A stretch of DNA of 64,000 bases from Thalassospira sp. HJ (GTDB taxonomy: Bacteria; Pseudomonadota; Alphaproteobacteria; Rhodospirillales; Thalassospiraceae), in the NCBI RefSeq assembly GCF_000948415.1, contig NZ_JYII01000015.1, forward strand, positions 1-64,000, given 5' to 3'. The notes under the pieces are model-generated. The model was not told the DNA's origin, made no database searches, and saw only the letters and a program-made list of their open reading frames with translations. Shown in pieces: positions 16,712 through 26,553 of the stretch. The position numbers and the translations under genes were made by a program. Numbering within the stretch: the stretch's first letter is position 1; each line of letters opens with the position of its first letter.

Positions 16712-18277
16712 ATGCTTTATTTTACCAAATGGAAAGCAGCACTGGTCCTTCTGGTGTGTGCATTGGGCGTCATTTATGCGGCGCCGAACTTCCTGCCGTC
16801 GGGCACGTTCCCGACTGAATCCAGTTACCTGCCGGGCAAGCAGATCAATCTTGGCCTGGACCTTCGTGGCGGCTCGCACATGTTGCTTGAAGTCGACACG
16901 GACAGTGTCCTGCGCGAACGTTATGATGCCCTTGCCGATGCAATCCGCACCGAACTGCGTCAGGAACAGATCCGTAACCGCCCACGTGAAGCCACAGAAA
17001 ATGGTGCCGAAATCACCATTCTGCGGCCTGAAGATGTCGAAAAGGCCCGCGAAATTGCACGTACGGCTGAACCGAACACCGAACTGAGCGGCGAGGGTAA
17101 CAACATCGTTGTCACCTATAACGAGGTTGCTTACCGCGAACTGATCGACCGTGCAATTGCACAGTCCCTCGAAGTTGTCCGTCGTCGTGTTGATGAACTG
17201 GGCACCACGGAACCATCAATCCAGCGTCAGGGCGAAAACCGTATCGTTGTTCAGGTGCCGGGTCTTGATGATCCGTCGCGCCTGCGTGCTATCCTTGGCC
17301 GTACTGCAAAGATGAACTTCCATCTTGTGAACAACGAGAAAACCGCCGCTGATGCGCGTGCAACCGGTCTTCCGCCGGGAACCATGATCCTGCCGTCGGC
17401 AGATGAGGGTGACGGTATCCGCGAATATCTGATTGATCGCCGAATTGTTGTGTCGGGCGACAACCTTGTTGATTCCCAGCCGACCTTCAGCGACGGCCGC
17501 CCGGTTGTATCATTCCGCTTTGATGCGGCCGGTGGTGCGCGCTTTGGCGATATCACCAGCAAAAATTCAGGTCGTGGCCTTGCCATCGTTCTTGATGGCG
17601 AAGTGATTTCCGCACCGCGCATCAATGAACCGATCCTTGGGGGTAATGGCATCATTACCGGCCAGTTCAGCGTTCAGGAAGCCAACGATCTTTCGCTTCT
17701 GCTGCGTGCTGGTGCCTTGCCGGCACCGATGCAGATCCTTGAAGAACGTTCGGTTGGTCCGGGCCTTGGTCAGGATTCGGTCGAGGCAGGTGAGTTCGCC
17801 GCCATCCTTGGTCTGGTCTTCGTGATTGCCTTCATGGTGATAAGCTATGGCCGATTTGGCATTTATGCCGATATCGCGCTGATGATGAACCTGATTCTGG
17901 TTTTGGCGGTGATGTCAGTTCTTCAGGCGACGCTGACCCTGCCGGGGATTGCGGGTATTGTTCTGACAGTCGGTATGGCGGTTGACGCCAACGTCCTGAT
18001 CTTTGAACGCATCCGTGAGGAACGGCGAAACGGGCGATCGATCATCAACTCGATTGATGCTGGTTATCGCAGCGCCATGTCGACCATTCTTGATGCCAAC
18101 ATCACGACCCTTATTGCAGCGCTTGTGCTATTCAGCTTCGGCTCTGGCCCGATCAAGGGCTTTGCCGTGACACTGGCGATCGGGATTATCACCTCGATGT
18201 TCTCGGCGATCTGGCTGACCCGTTTGCTGATTGCGACCTGGGTCAAGCGCAGCCGTCCGACCGAGCTGGTTATTTAA
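16712..18277 (+). CDS. secD: Protein translocase subunit SecD
   Basis: A 521-aa RND-like subunit that uses the proton gradient to pull preproteins through SecYEG. The start MLYFTKWKAALVLLVC at 16712 puts the first membrane segment at the N-terminus; an upstream extension to 16652 would overlap the hairpin region. The conserved motif GLDLRGGSHMLLEVD is near residue 46, the periplasmic P1 region follows, and the last five membrane segments begin near residue 350. It is followed by secF after 19 bp. Confidence 0.97.
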   Translation: MLYFTKWKAALVLLVCALGVIYAAPNFLPSGTFPTESSYLPGKQINLGLDLRGGSHMLLEVDTDSVLRERYDALADAIRTELRQEQIRNRPREATENGAEITILRPEDVEKAREIARTAEPNTELSGEGNNIVVTYNEVAYRELIDRAIAQSLEVVRRRVDELGTTEPSIQRQGENRIVVQVPGLDDPSRLRAILGRTAKMNFHLVNNEKTAADARATGLPPGTMILPSADEGDGIREYLIDRRIVVSGDNLVDSQPTFSDGRPVVSFRFDAAGGARFGDITSKNSGRGLAIVLDGEVISAPRINEPILGGNGIITGQFSVQEANDLSLLLRAGALPAPMQILEERSVGPGLGQDSVEAGEFAAILGLVFVIAFMVISYGRFGIYADIALMMNLILVLAVMSVLQATLTLPGIAGIVLTVGMAVDANVLIFERIREERRNGRSIINSIDAGYRSAMSTILDANITTLIAALVLFSFGSGPIKGFAVTLAIGIITSMFSAIWLTRLLIATWVKRSRPTELVI

Positions 18278-18296
18278 GGAAGGGAACAGGGAAGAT

Positions 18297-19226
18297 ATGA
18301 AACCATTGCATCTTATCCCGGATGACGTGAACGTCCCGTTCCTTAAATTCCGGAAGATTTTCTATATCGTGTCTTTGGTAATGGTGCTGGCATCTGTTGG
18401 CATGTTCTTTACCAAGGGACTTAACTTTGGCATCGATTTCCGTGGCGGTATTCTGGTCGAAATCAAGACCAATGGCCCGGCAGATATCAATGCGCTGCGC
18501 GACAATCTTGGCAGTCTTGGTCTGGGTGATGTTTCCATTCAGGAATTCGGCGAGCCGGATGACGTCCTGATCCAGTTGCAGCGTCAGGATGGCGAAGAAG
18601 AAGCCCAGATGGCGGCCCTTGCTGCTGTCACCAAGGCCCTTGGTGAAGATGTCACCATCCGCAGAAGCGAGCTTGTCGGTCCGAAAGTCGGTAGCGAGCT
18701 TAAGGAAGCTGGCGTTTATTCGGTCGTGATCTCGCTGTTCCTGATCATGGTCTATATCTGGATCCGGTTTGAATGGCAGTTTGCTATCGCATCTGTTGCA
18801 GCCTTGCTCCATGACGTGCTGATCACCATCGGCTTCTTTGTCATTACCGGTGTGCAATTCGATCTGGCAACCTTGGCGGCGGTCCTGACAGTTGCCGGTT
18901 ATTCGATCAACGATACCGTCGTTGTCTTTGACCGTATCCGCGAATATCTGCGCAAGTTCCGCAAGATGGAAATTCCGGATCTTCTGGATCTGTCGATAAA
19001 CTCGACGCTTGCCCGTACGACCATGACGTCCTTTACCACGTTGCTGGCGCTGATTGCGTTGTTCGTGTTCGGTGGTGAAGCCATCCGTGGTTTCACCATG
19101 GCATTGATCTTTGGCATCGTGATCGGGACCTATTCGTCGATCTGTGTGGCATCACCGCTGCTGGTGGTCCTGCGCCTTAAGCGAAAGATCCCCGAAGCAG
19201 AAGAGGGTCAGGAAGCCAACGCCTGA
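18297..19226 (+). CDS. secF: Protein translocase subunit SecF
   Basis: A 309-aa partner of SecD with six membrane segments. The start MKPLHLIPDDVNVPFL at 18297 has the ribosome site AGGGAAG. The SecF signature NFGIDFRGG is near residue 43, and the AGYSINDTVVVFDRIRE motif is near 200. A strong terminator follows the stop. Confidence 0.97.
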   Translation: MKPLHLIPDDVNVPFLKFRKIFYIVSLVMVLASVGMFFTKGLNFGIDFRGGILVEIKTNGPADINALRDNLGSLGLGDVSIQEFGEPDDVLIQLQRQDGEEEAQMAALAAVTKALGEDVTIRRSELVGPKVGSELKEAGVYSVVISLFLIMVYIWIRFEWQFAIASVAALLHDVLITIGFFVITGVQFDLATLAAVLTVAGYSINDTVVVFDRIREYLRKFRKMEIPDLLDLSINSTLARTTMTSFTTLLALIALFVFGGEAIRGFTMALIFGIVIGTYSSICVASPLLVVLRLKRKIPEAEEGQEANA

Positions 19227-19268
19227 TCGCCTGATCCATAGGGTCGAATTTATAGACATTTACACTGT

Positions 19269-19307
19269 GGCCGGGTTTGTGAGAAAACAAACCCGGCCAT
19301 TTCTTTT
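19269..19307 (+). terminator. Strong intrinsic terminator after secF
   Basis: A 12-bp perfect stem (19269-19280 with 19287-19298) has a 6-nt loop and is followed by ATTTCTTTT. It closes the yajC-secD-secF unit. Confidence 0.9.
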
Positions 19308-19388
19308 GGGGGATTTGATCGTTAGCGGTCTTTAACTTCCGTCTCTGGAGTGCCGATAAAAAAGTCCCTTAAAAACTGGCGGCAACCG

Positions 19389-20300
19389 ATGACCCCCCAT
19401 ATTGCTTCGAACCCCGAACATCGCGCAAATCTGATCGGCAGCATCTGGATGATGGCAGCCATGGTGGCGTTTTCTTTTGAGGATGCGTTTGTCAAGGCAG
19501 TCTCAGAGAGCCACGCTGTTGGGCAGGTGTTGGTAGTGTTTGGGGTTGGTGGGGCGCTGCTGTTTGCGGTTGTCGCCCGGATCAATAAGAAGCGTTTGCT
19601 TAATCCTGACGTCCTGTCGCGTGCCATGGGCATAAGAATCGTTTTTGAAGTGATTGGAAGGTTGTTTTATGTCCTCGCACTGGCGCTAACCCCGCTTTCA
19701 TCGACGACCGCCATTCTTCAGGCGACGCCGATTATCGTCGTTCTTGGAGCGGCGATCCTGTTTGGCGAAAAGGTGGGTTGGCGAAGATGGACCGCAATCA
19801 TCATCGGATTGATCGGCGTCTTGATCATTTTGCGTCCAACCGCTGACAGCTTTTCAGCGTTATCCTTGCTTGCCGTGATAGGCACAATCGGCTTTGCCGG
19901 GCGCGATCTTGCCAGCCGTGCCGCACCTGTATCACTCAGCACGTCGATTCTTGGTTTCTATGGCTTTGTGGCCATTATTCTGGCCGGCATCGTGTTTTCC
20001 ATTTGGGACGGCAAAGCGTTCACGTGGATGAATACAGAAAGCACGTTGTATTTCGTTGGCGCAATCCTGATGGGGGCGTTTGCCTACGCGGCCTTGATGA
20101 AAGCAATGCGCACCGGTGATGTTTCCGCCGTTACGCCATTTCGGTACACCCGCTTGTTGTTTGGTATCGCATTGGGCATGATCCTGTTCGGCGAAAAGCC
20201 CGATATGTTCATGATCATCGGCTGCGGCATCGTCGTTTTGTCCGGGTTGTTCATTTTGTGGCGCAGAAAAATTACCGAAGAGCACCTCGACACCCGGTAA
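19389..20300 (+). CDS. EamA/DMT family transporter
   Basis: A multi-pass protein of 303 aa from the ATG at 19389 (316 aa if the GTG at 19350 is used; neither has a strong ribosome site). Two EamA repeats give about ten membrane segments, with the pattern SSTTAILQATPIIVVLGA in the first repeat and the GIVVLSGLFILWRRK end in the second. Drug/metabolite exporters of this type transport amino acids or other metabolites; the substrate cannot be read. It separates secF from the Mth938 gene, which are often adjacent in relatives, so it looks inserted. Confidence 0.82.
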   Translation: MTPHIASNPEHRANLIGSIWMMAAMVAFSFEDAFVKAVSESHAVGQVLVVFGVGGALLFAVVARINKKRLLNPDVLSRAMGIRIVFEVIGRLFYVLALALTPLSSTTAILQATPIIVVLGAAILFGEKVGWRRWTAIIIGLIGVLIILRPTADSFSALSLLAVIGTIGFAGRDLASRAAPVSLSTSILGFYGFVAIILAGIVFSIWDGKAFTWMNTESTLYFVGAILMGAFAYAALMKAMRTGDVSAVTPFRYTRLLFGIALGMILFGEKPDMFMIIGCGIVVLSGLFILWRRKITEEHLDTR

Positions 20301-20353
20301 AATTCGGACTAAGTCCAAACCAACTTGAATGAACGACGGCGAATGGGGCCAAT

Positions 20354-20734
20354 ATGTCTCTTGAAGTAAGTACCTTGGTTGCCGAGGGTAGCAAAATGGT
20401 CACCAGCTATGGTGATGGTCTGTTCCGTTTTGGCGAAGAGACGGTCACGGGCTCGATCCTGCTGTTTCCCGAATCTGTTTATTCGTGGAACGTGACGAAG
20501 GCTGAGGACATTACGCCAGAATCGTTTTCGCGCGTGATCGACAAGGCAGATGATATCGAAATCCTGTTGCTGGGCATGGGGTCGCGTTTGACCCAGGTGC
20601 CGATGGCCTGGCGTCAGGTGCTTAAGCCGCACGGGATTGTCATCGAGCCAATGGATACCGGGGCGGCATGTCGGACCTATAACGTGCTGGTGTCCGAAGC
20701 ACGCCGTGTTGCGGCGGCGATGATTGCGGTCTGA
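20354..20734 (+). CDS. Mth938-domain protein, NDUFAF3-like
   Basis: A 126-aa single-domain protein of the Mth938/DUF498 fold. The eukaryotic family member NDUFAF3 is a mitochondrial complex I assembly factor, and its bacterial homologues commonly sit near secDF in alphaproteobacteria. Features seen are a compact beta-rich domain with LLLGMGSRLTQVP and the C-terminal DTGAACRTYNVLVSEARRV, both typical of the family. The role in bacteria is inferred. It converges with the minus-strand FAD gene with only 3 bp between stops. Confidence 0.85.
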   Translation: MSLEVSTLVAEGSKMVTSYGDGLFRFGEETVTGSILLFPESVYSWNVTKAEDITPESFSRVIDKADDIEILLLGMGSRLTQVPMAWRQVLKPHGIVIEPMDTGAACRTYNVLVSEARRVAAAMIAV

Positions 20735-20737
20735 GTT

Positions 20738-22087
20738 TCAGGCAAAGAACTTCTGCAATTCATGACGAGTATCAAGCACGCTTGAAAACAGCGCGGCTGG
20801 TCCCGGTGCCTGATCCACCGGGAAAACATCCCCACAGAGAAACACATTTTTCCATGGCGCGCGCAGTTGCTGCCGTGCGGCTGCCATTCCCGGTGTCATT
20901 TCGGGGAACGGGGCCTCTGCGTGGATAAACAGATGATTGGGGTGTAACGCATTTTCTGCGTTATCTGCACGGGTTTGCAGATCAAGATTAAGATACTGAT
21001 CACATAGCCAGACACAACGTTGCCAGACCAACTGGGCAAATTGATCAGCGTTCTGGGTATCGTGAAGCTGCATGCTGTTGTTCAGATTGACCTGCAGATG
21101 CCGGCGATTGCAGTAAATCGCGCGCACGATGTCATCGCTGACAAACAGGGCACGCGGCTCGGCAAATGCCTTGCGCATTTCAAAGGTCATGCTGCGACGA
21201 TGTGCCGGTGCCGGGGAAATGCCAATATCGGGCACCGCATCACATAACGGCTTGGGATGCAGCGCCAAAACAACCGCATCATCGGGTTTCAGAACGATCT
21301 GACTGTCATCTTCAAACAAAAGATCGGTGGCGTAATCCGACGTACTGTCAATGTCACCCAGTTTCGTTTGTCCCTTGATCATACCGCCAGCCGCAAGAAA
21401 CCGTTCGCGCAAGGCGGGCAGGGCAATGTCATTGAGGATGATCGGATCAATGGCCGAAAACACCGGCTCATGGCTTTTGGCCAAAATGGCGCGCAGTCTT
21501 GGTACCAGAACCCGCCCCAAAAGCGCCTTTGAGCATCGATGTGCCGGCATCGAAAACAGCACTTCGGCGAGAACCGTCAAGGCATCACGGTGATAGGTGC
21601 CCGGTTGATTGGCTTTGTCGTCTGCCTCAAACGTCCCTGATGACAGGGTGCTGTCGACACGGTTTTCCTCGCTGGCAAATCGTTGCTGCCACATGGTGAG
21701 CGCAGTATAGGCGCGTGCGGCAAAACCGATCCGCCGAGAAATCAGGGCACGAGATATCCCATGATCCAGCGAAACGATGGCCGGTTTGCGTCGTCCACGC
21801 TTCAACCCCATGACGCAATGGGCGGGGCGGATCAGCTTTTGGGGGATTTCAGGATAGCGGGCGAAAAAGTCTGCGACCAGTCCGTTCGGATCATAGAATA
21901 TTTCCGGTTCGGCCGTCTTGTGGCTTTCTGGTGCGGTATGCATACCGCGTGTCCAGCGGCTTTCAAATGGCTCTGCCTCGTCATAAAGCGTTACGTTAAA
22001 GCCGTCCTCGGCCATACAGGTGGCGAGAGCCGAACCGGCAAGGCCGCCGCCAATAACGTGTAAGCTTCCCGACGCAAATGATGCCAT
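20738..22087 (-). CDS. FAD-dependent protein, divergent HpnE/amine-oxidase-like
   Basis: A 449-aa protein with an N-terminal dinucleotide-binding motif VIGGGLAGSALATCMAEDGF (about 11-30) and an acidic residue at the end of the second strand (LYDEAE), as in FAD enzymes. A C-terminal segment FLCGDVFPVDQAPGPAA resembles the FAD-closing motif of flavin amine oxidases and hydroxysqualene dehydroxylase (HpnE). The region after the first motif (RWTRGMHTAPESHK) is unlike typical HpnE. The nearby squalene-synthase-fold gene is not a catalytic type, so a hopanoid role is doubtful. Function is uncertain. Confidence 0.65.
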   Translation of the reverse strand: MASFASGSLHVIGGGLAGSALATCMAEDGFNVTLYDEAEPFESRWTRGMHTAPESHKTAEPEIFYDPNGLVADFFARYPEIPQKLIRPAHCVMGLKRGRRKPAIVSLDHGISRALISRRIGFAARAYTALTMWQQRFASEENRVDSTLSSGTFEADDKANQPGTYHRDALTVLAEVLFSMPAHRCSKALLGRVLVPRLRAILAKSHEPVFSAIDPIILNDIALPALRERFLAAGGMIKGQTKLGDIDSTSDYATDLLFEDDSQIVLKPDDAVVLALHPKPLCDAVPDIGISPAPAHRRSMTFEMRKAFAEPRALFVSDDIVRAIYCNRRHLQVNLNNSMQLHDTQNADQFAQLVWQRCVWLCDQYLNLDLQTRADNAENALHPNHLFIHAEAPFPEMTPGMAAARQQLRAPWKNVFLCGDVFPVDQAPGPAALFSSVLDTRHELQKFFA

Positions 22088-22195
22088 ATGCCTGAGCCAA
22101 TTTAGTTGTTATACAAAGGCCAGAGAACGATGTGCTACATAGTCGTACCAAGTCAGAAGTCGTAATAACCTTAACATCAGAACAGCTTACAAGCC

Positions 22196-23368
22196 ATGGA
22201 TGAAATAACGACCGAACTGGACAACCTGAACGAAGAAGTTATCGGCCACATGAATACGTGGGTCGATATGCTTGGCGGCGGGGAGATCGGAAGGCTTGTT
22301 GGTGCTGCGCTGGTGCTGCTGGTTTTCTTCATTTTCAAACGAGTGCTCGTGCGCGGTGCGCTGGGTATTTTACGCCGGATTGCACAGCAACGTTCTGAGA
22401 GCATGATGGGCAATGTGCTTGATGCCTTTGCGTTGCCCTTGCAGGCGCTATTCATGCTGCTTGGGGTCTATTTCGCGACCGAGGTGTTGGCACTTCCCGA
22501 GGAAATCGATGCTGTTGCTGTTGAAGCAATTTCTGTCGCGGCTGCTTTTTGCATCTTCTGGGCACTCTTCCGTGCGGTTGAGCCGTTGGGCGTATCGCTT
22601 AATCGGCTGGTTGGCCGTTTTGGCGCCGGATTGGGCGATGACCTCCGTCAGTTCTTTATCCGCGGTGTAAAGACCCTGATCGTTGTGATTGGCGGCGTCA
22701 TTATTCTGGAAAACTGGGGCATTGATGTTTCAGCCTTCCTTGGTGGCCTTGGTTTGGCCGGGATGGCTGTCGCATTGGCGGCCAAGGATTCTGTTGCCAA
22801 TATCTTTGGCGGTCTGACGATTTTTGCCGACAACCTCTATAAACGCGGTGACTGGATTGAAACGCCACACTTTGAAGGAACCGTTGAGGTCGTCGGCTTG
22901 CGCGCAACCAAGGTCCGCACCTTTGCCAAGGCGCTGGTGACCATGCCCAACGCGCAGATTGTCGATTCTCCGGTGATCAACTGGTCACGAATGACCCATC
23001 GCCGGATCAAGATGGTGATCGGTCTTGAGTACCGGACAACCGCCAAACAGATGGAAGCCATCGTCGACAAACTGCGCGACTTCCTGAAAAACGATGAAGA
23101 CGTTGCGCAGACGGAAGTTGCCCAGATGGTGCATCTGTCTGACTTCGGCGCAAGTTCGATCAATATCGATCTGTATTACTTCACCACCACGACCGACTGG
23201 GTGACCTGGCGCGACATCCGCAATCGCCACATCATTGCTTTCAAGCGCATTGTAGAGGAAGAGGGGGCGGCTTTCGCCTTCCCGTCGCAATCTCTATATG
23301 TTGAAAGCATGCCGGAATTCACCAACAACACCGATAACGATCAACGTTCCGAACGTAAGATCGGATAG
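22196..23368 (+). CDS. MscS-family mechanosensitive channel
   Basis: A 390-aa protein with an extra N-terminal membrane part (about 1-165) before the MscS core. The pore helix reads FLGGLGLAGMAVALAAKDSV, matching the Gly/Ala-rich TM3 of MscS, followed by the beta domain with GDWIETPHFEGTVEVVGLRATKVRT. The cytoplasmic vestibule makes up the rest. It protects against hypo-osmotic shock. It lies 5 bp before the NDUFAF6-like gene and is probably co-transcribed with it. Confidence 0.9.
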   Translation: MDEITTELDNLNEEVIGHMNTWVDMLGGGEIGRLVGAALVLLVFFIFKRVLVRGALGILRRIAQQRSESMMGNVLDAFALPLQALFMLLGVYFATEVLALPEEIDAVAVEAISVAAAFCIFWALFRAVEPLGVSLNRLVGRFGAGLGDDLRQFFIRGVKTLIVVIGGVIILENWGIDVSAFLGGLGLAGMAVALAAKDSVANIFGGLTIFADNLYKRGDWIETPHFEGTVEVVGLRATKVRTFAKALVTMPNAQIVDSPVINWSRMTHRRIKMVIGLEYRTTAKQMEAIVDKLRDFLKNDEDVAQTEVAQMVHLSDFGASSINIDLYYFTTTTDWVTWRDIRNRHIIAFKRIVEEEGAAFAFPSQSLYVESMPEFTNNTDNDQRSERKIG

Positions 23369-23373
23369 GATAA

Positions 23374-24219
23374 ATGACCGATACGCCCAAGCTTTCACAT
23401 TGTGCCGACTATGTCCGGCGCCATGACCGTGACCGGTTCCTGTGCGCGCTGTTCGCGGCACCGGAAAAACGCGAATCCCTGTTCACGCTCTATGCCTTTA
23501 ATCAGGAAGTCTCCAAAACCCGCGAGATGGTCAGCGAAGTCATGCTGGGCCATATCCGCCTGCAATGGTGGCGCGACACCCTGATCGAACTGGGCGAGGG
23601 GCAGGTACGCAAACACGAAGTCGTCGAACCACTGGCCGAACTGGTCAAGGACGGGTATCTCGACATCAAAGATCTCGAAGCCATCGTTGCTGCGCGCGAA
23701 TTTGACCTCGAAGACCGCCAACCGGCCACCCAGCAGGAACTTGATCGTTATATCGATCAGACCTCCGGGCAGGTCAGTGTTCTGGCATCACGGCTGCTTG
23801 GCGCCAATGACGCGGATGCAGACCATGCGGCACGCCTTGCCGGTAACGCGTATGGCTTGATGGGCATCCTGCGGGCCATCGTGTTCCATGGCCGTTCCAA
23901 GCGCCTTTATCTGCCGAAAGACAGAATGGACCATCACGAAGTCGCGCAAGGCGATGTTTTCGAGTTCCGCAAGAAACAGGAAATTCGCGACTTCATCCGT
24001 GAACTGGCGGATTTGGCCCGCTCCCGTATTGATGAGGCCCGCAAACATCGCCGTGCGTTGCCAAAGCGGGCCCACGCTGCAGCACTGCCGGTGGTCCTTG
24101 CCGATGGTTACTTGCGCAAGCTTACCAAGGCCGGCTTTGATCCGTTTTCGGCCGAGTTCGGTTTGGCGCGCCCGGCGAGTGTTCGTTTGACCTTAAATGG
24201 CATGCTCAAGAGATATTGA
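23374..24219 (+). CDS. Squalene/phytoene synthase-fold protein, NDUFAF6-like
   Basis: A 281-aa protein with the isoprenoid synthase fold but without either Asp-rich metal motif. Where phytoene synthases have DxxxD, it reads FNQEVSKTREMVSE, and the second site reads LRAIVFHGRSKRLYLP. Both stretches match the pattern of NDUFAF6, the mitochondrial complex I assembly factor, much better than catalytic enzymes. The AFN-E signature and the LQWWRD motif are visible. The nearby Mth938 (NDUFAF3-like) gene supports a shared role in respiratory complex assembly. Database annotation as phytoene synthase would be misleading. Confidence 0.83.
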   Translation: MTDTPKLSHCADYVRRHDRDRFLCALFAAPEKRESLFTLYAFNQEVSKTREMVSEVMLGHIRLQWWRDTLIELGEGQVRKHEVVEPLAELVKDGYLDIKDLEAIVAAREFDLEDRQPATQQELDRYIDQTSGQVSVLASRLLGANDADADHAARLAGNAYGLMGILRAIVFHGRSKRLYLPKDRMDHHEVAQGDVFEFRKKQEIRDFIRELADLARSRIDEARKHRRALPKRAHAAALPVVLADGYLRKLTKAGFDPFSAEFGLARPASVRLTLNGMLKRY

Positions 24220-24353
24220 TCAGACGTGGCTTGCCACATGACTATCACAAAAATATCTCTTAAGGTGACGACAAAGGTCAGGACAGAGTTGAACTGTCCG
24301 TGGTAGCGTCGATAACGCCTTGATATTGAGCACAAGATGCGGGCATAGCCGAC

Positions 24354-24947
24354 ATGAGGACCAAGATGGCACATTTGATGACATTCACCCGGAAACGATG
24401 GTTTGACAGCCTGATGTTTGTCGGCGTCCTGTGCCTATCCTTTATCGTGCTTTCTCAGGCCCGTGCCGCAAGCATCGAGCCATTTGTGGGGTCCTATCAC
24501 GGCACGACCATCGAACACGCCGAAAACGAATTGCAGGCCCGTGATCTTGACGTCGTGATCAAGGAAACCGAACGCGGTTTTGTCGTCGATTGGTCTACGG
24601 TCATTCACAAAACCGACGGCCGCGAAAAGACGGTATCGCTTGATGTCGAGTTCTATGCCACCGAACGTTCCGACATTTATGGCAGTGCCATGCGTTCGGG
24701 CCTGTTTGGCAAACGTGTTCCCAATGATCCGCTAAAAGGTGAGCCATTCTTCTGGGCGCGGATTGTTGACAAGACCCTGACCATTCATGCGCTTTATATC
24801 AATGATGAAGGCGGCTACGAGATGCAGGTTTACAAGCGGACGCTTGACGATGATGGCAACCTTGATCTGATCTTTCGCCGGTTCCGCGATGGGGAACAAA
24901 TTCGCGATGTGACCGGCAAGTTGGAACGTCAGCCCAATCGGTACTGA
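24354..24947 (+). CDS. Secreted protein of unknown function
   Basis: A protein of 197 aa with a signal peptide ending near LSQARAAS (about residues 30-40). The mature part begins IEPFVGSYHGTTIEHAENEL and is predicted beta-rich, with a repeated strand pattern like a lipocalin-type or calycin fold. ATG codons at 24354, 24366 and 24378 are all possible starts; the first carries a basic N-region. No family was recognised. A shared terminator separates it from convergent trmFO. Confidence 0.7.
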   Translation: MRTKMAHLMTFTRKRWFDSLMFVGVLCLSFIVLSQARAASIEPFVGSYHGTTIEHAENELQARDLDVVIKETERGFVVDWSTVIHKTDGREKTVSLDVEFYATERSDIYGSAMRSGLFGKRVPNDPLKGEPFFWARIVDKTLTIHALYINDEGGYEMQVYKRTLDDDGNLDLIFRRFRDGEQIRDVTGKLERQPNRY

Positions 24948-24966
24948 TCCATCATTTCGCCCAAAC

Positions 24967-25000
24967 AAAAAAGCCGCATCGAATGTGATGCGGCTTTTCT
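24967..25000. terminator. Bidirectional terminator between the secreted protein gene and trmFO
   Basis: A 12-bp stem (24969-24980 with 24987-24998) with a 6-nt loop is flanked by an A-run and a T-run. It serves both convergent genes. Confidence 0.88.
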
Positions 25001-25004
25001 TATA

Positions 25005-26351
25005 TCAGGCGGCATTTACCGTGCTGAGCCATTCATCAAACAGCGGAATGGCACGGTCGCTATACAGCTTTTTGCGATCACGGCCTTTGACGCGTTTCTT
25101 AAGCTCAAGATCCGGGAACAGGCCGAAATTCACATTCATCGGCTGGAAGGTGCTTTCATCCGCACCACCGGTAATGTGGTTCAAAAGGGCACCCATCGCG
25201 GTTGCAAGCGGCGGGGCCGGGATGGTCTTGCCGGCTTTCTCGGCCGCAGTGAACCGACCCACCATCAGGCCGACGGCCGCACTTTCAACATATCCCTCAC
25301 AACCGGTAATCTGGCCGGCAAAGCGAAGGTCAGGGCGTGATTTCAGGCGCAGCGTACCATCTAGAAGACGCGGCGAATTCAGGAAGGTGTTTCGGTGAAT
25401 ACCGCCCAGACGGGCGAATTCCGCGTTTTCAAGGCCCGGAATGGTCCGGAACACGTCGGCCTGTGCGCCGTATTTCAGTTTGGTCTGAAAACCGACCATG
25501 TTGTAAAGCGTACCAAGCGCATTGTCCTGGCGCAGCTGAACGATCGCACGCGGCTTTTGTGTCGGGTTGTGCGGGTTGGTCAGGCCAACCGGCTTCATCG
25601 GTCCGTGACGCAGGGTTTCACGTCCACGCTCCGCCATGACCTCGATTGGCAGACATCCGTCGAAATAGGGCGTGTCTTCTTCCCATTCCTTGAATTCGGT
25701 TTTTTCGCCTTCGATCAGGGCATCGATGAAGCGGTTATATTCATCTTCATACATCGGGCAGTTGATGTAGTCCTTTCCGTCGCCCTTGTCATAACGCGAC
25801 TGGAACCATGCCTTGTCGAAATCAATGCTGTCCTTGTAGACGATCGGCGCGATGGCATCAAAGAAAGCAAGGCTTTCCTCGCCAGTTGCCTTGCGGATGG
25901 CATCGGCCAATGCACCGGATGTCAGTGGCCCGGTTGCGATGATGGTTTGTTCCCATTCCTCTGGCGGAAGGCCATCAATCTCGCCGCGTTCCATCGTCAC
26001 CAGTGGATGGTTTTCAAGCGCGTTTGTCACTGCCTCGGAAAAACCTTCGCGGTCAACGGCCAGCGCACCACCCGCAGGCACCTTGTGCTGATCAGCACAG
26101 CGCATGATGATTGATCCGGCACGGCGCATTTCATCATGGATCAGGCCGACGGCATTGTATTCCTTGTCGTCTGACCGGAACGAGTTCGAACAGACCAGTT
26201 CCGCACATTTGTCGGTATGGTGCGCATCGGTCGGACGGGTCGGGCGCATTTCGTGCAGGATGACAGGCACAGCGGCTTCTGCCAATTGCCAGGCGGCTTC
26301 GCTGCCAGCCAGACCAGCACCGATAATATGAACAGGCTTGACCGTATTCAC
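25005..26351 (-). CDS. trmFO: Folate-dependent tRNA m5U54 methyltransferase
   Basis: A flavoprotein of 448 aa that methylates U54 in the T-loop of tRNA using methylene-THF and FADH2. The GTG at 26351 is chosen because AAGGAG lies 9 nt upstream and the protein then starts with the FAD motif [18 protein letters not shown]. An in-frame ATG at 26396 would add 15 residues without family support. Conserved segments such as [14 protein letters not shown] and GHTDAC-type tRNA region [20 protein letters not shown] are visible. Confidence 0.94.
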   Translation of the reverse strand: MNTVKPVHIIGAGLAGSEAAWQLAEAAVPVILHEMRPTRPTDAHHTDKCAELVCSNSFRSDDKEYNAVGLIHDEMRRAGSIIMRCADQHKVPAGGALAVDREGFSEAVTNALENHPLVTMERGEIDGLPPEEWEQTIIATGPLTSGALADAIRKATGEESLAFFDAIAPIVYKDSIDFDKAWFQSRYDKGDGKDYINCPMYEDEYNRFIDALIEGEKTEFKEWEEDTPYFDGCLPIEVMAERGRETLRHGPMKPVGLTNPHNPTQKPRAIVQLRQDNALGTLYNMVGFQTKLKYGAQADVFRTIPGLENAEFARLGGIHRNTFLNSPRLLDGTLRLKSRPDLRFAGQITGCEGYVESAAVGLMVGRFTAAEKAGKTIPAPPLATAMGALLNHITGGADESTFQPMNVNFGLFPDLELKKRVKGRDRKKLYSDRAIPLFDEWLSTVNAA

Positions 26352-26553
26352 GCGTGCGAACTCCTTGCCAGAGTGGGTTTTGATAATCTGGCACACACAT
26401 AGCGGTGCAAGGGGGCAGATTTCAAGTCAATTGCACGCGAAGACTACAAACGAGATCACATCGCGGCATGATGGACAGAATTTTTCACAATGCCACATCC
26501 AGTCCGTCTTAAAGGCCAGAGCCGTTCTGTCCCGATAACGCGAAGATGGCATC

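Noticed and set aside
23374-24219. Catalytic phytoene or squalene synthase
   Set aside because: Both Asp-rich metal motifs are missing; the sequence follows NDUFAF6 instead.
24281-24299. GGACAG/CTGTCC hairpin upstream of the secreted protein gene
   Set aside because: Only 6 bp with a 7-nt loop and no tail or context; too weak to call.
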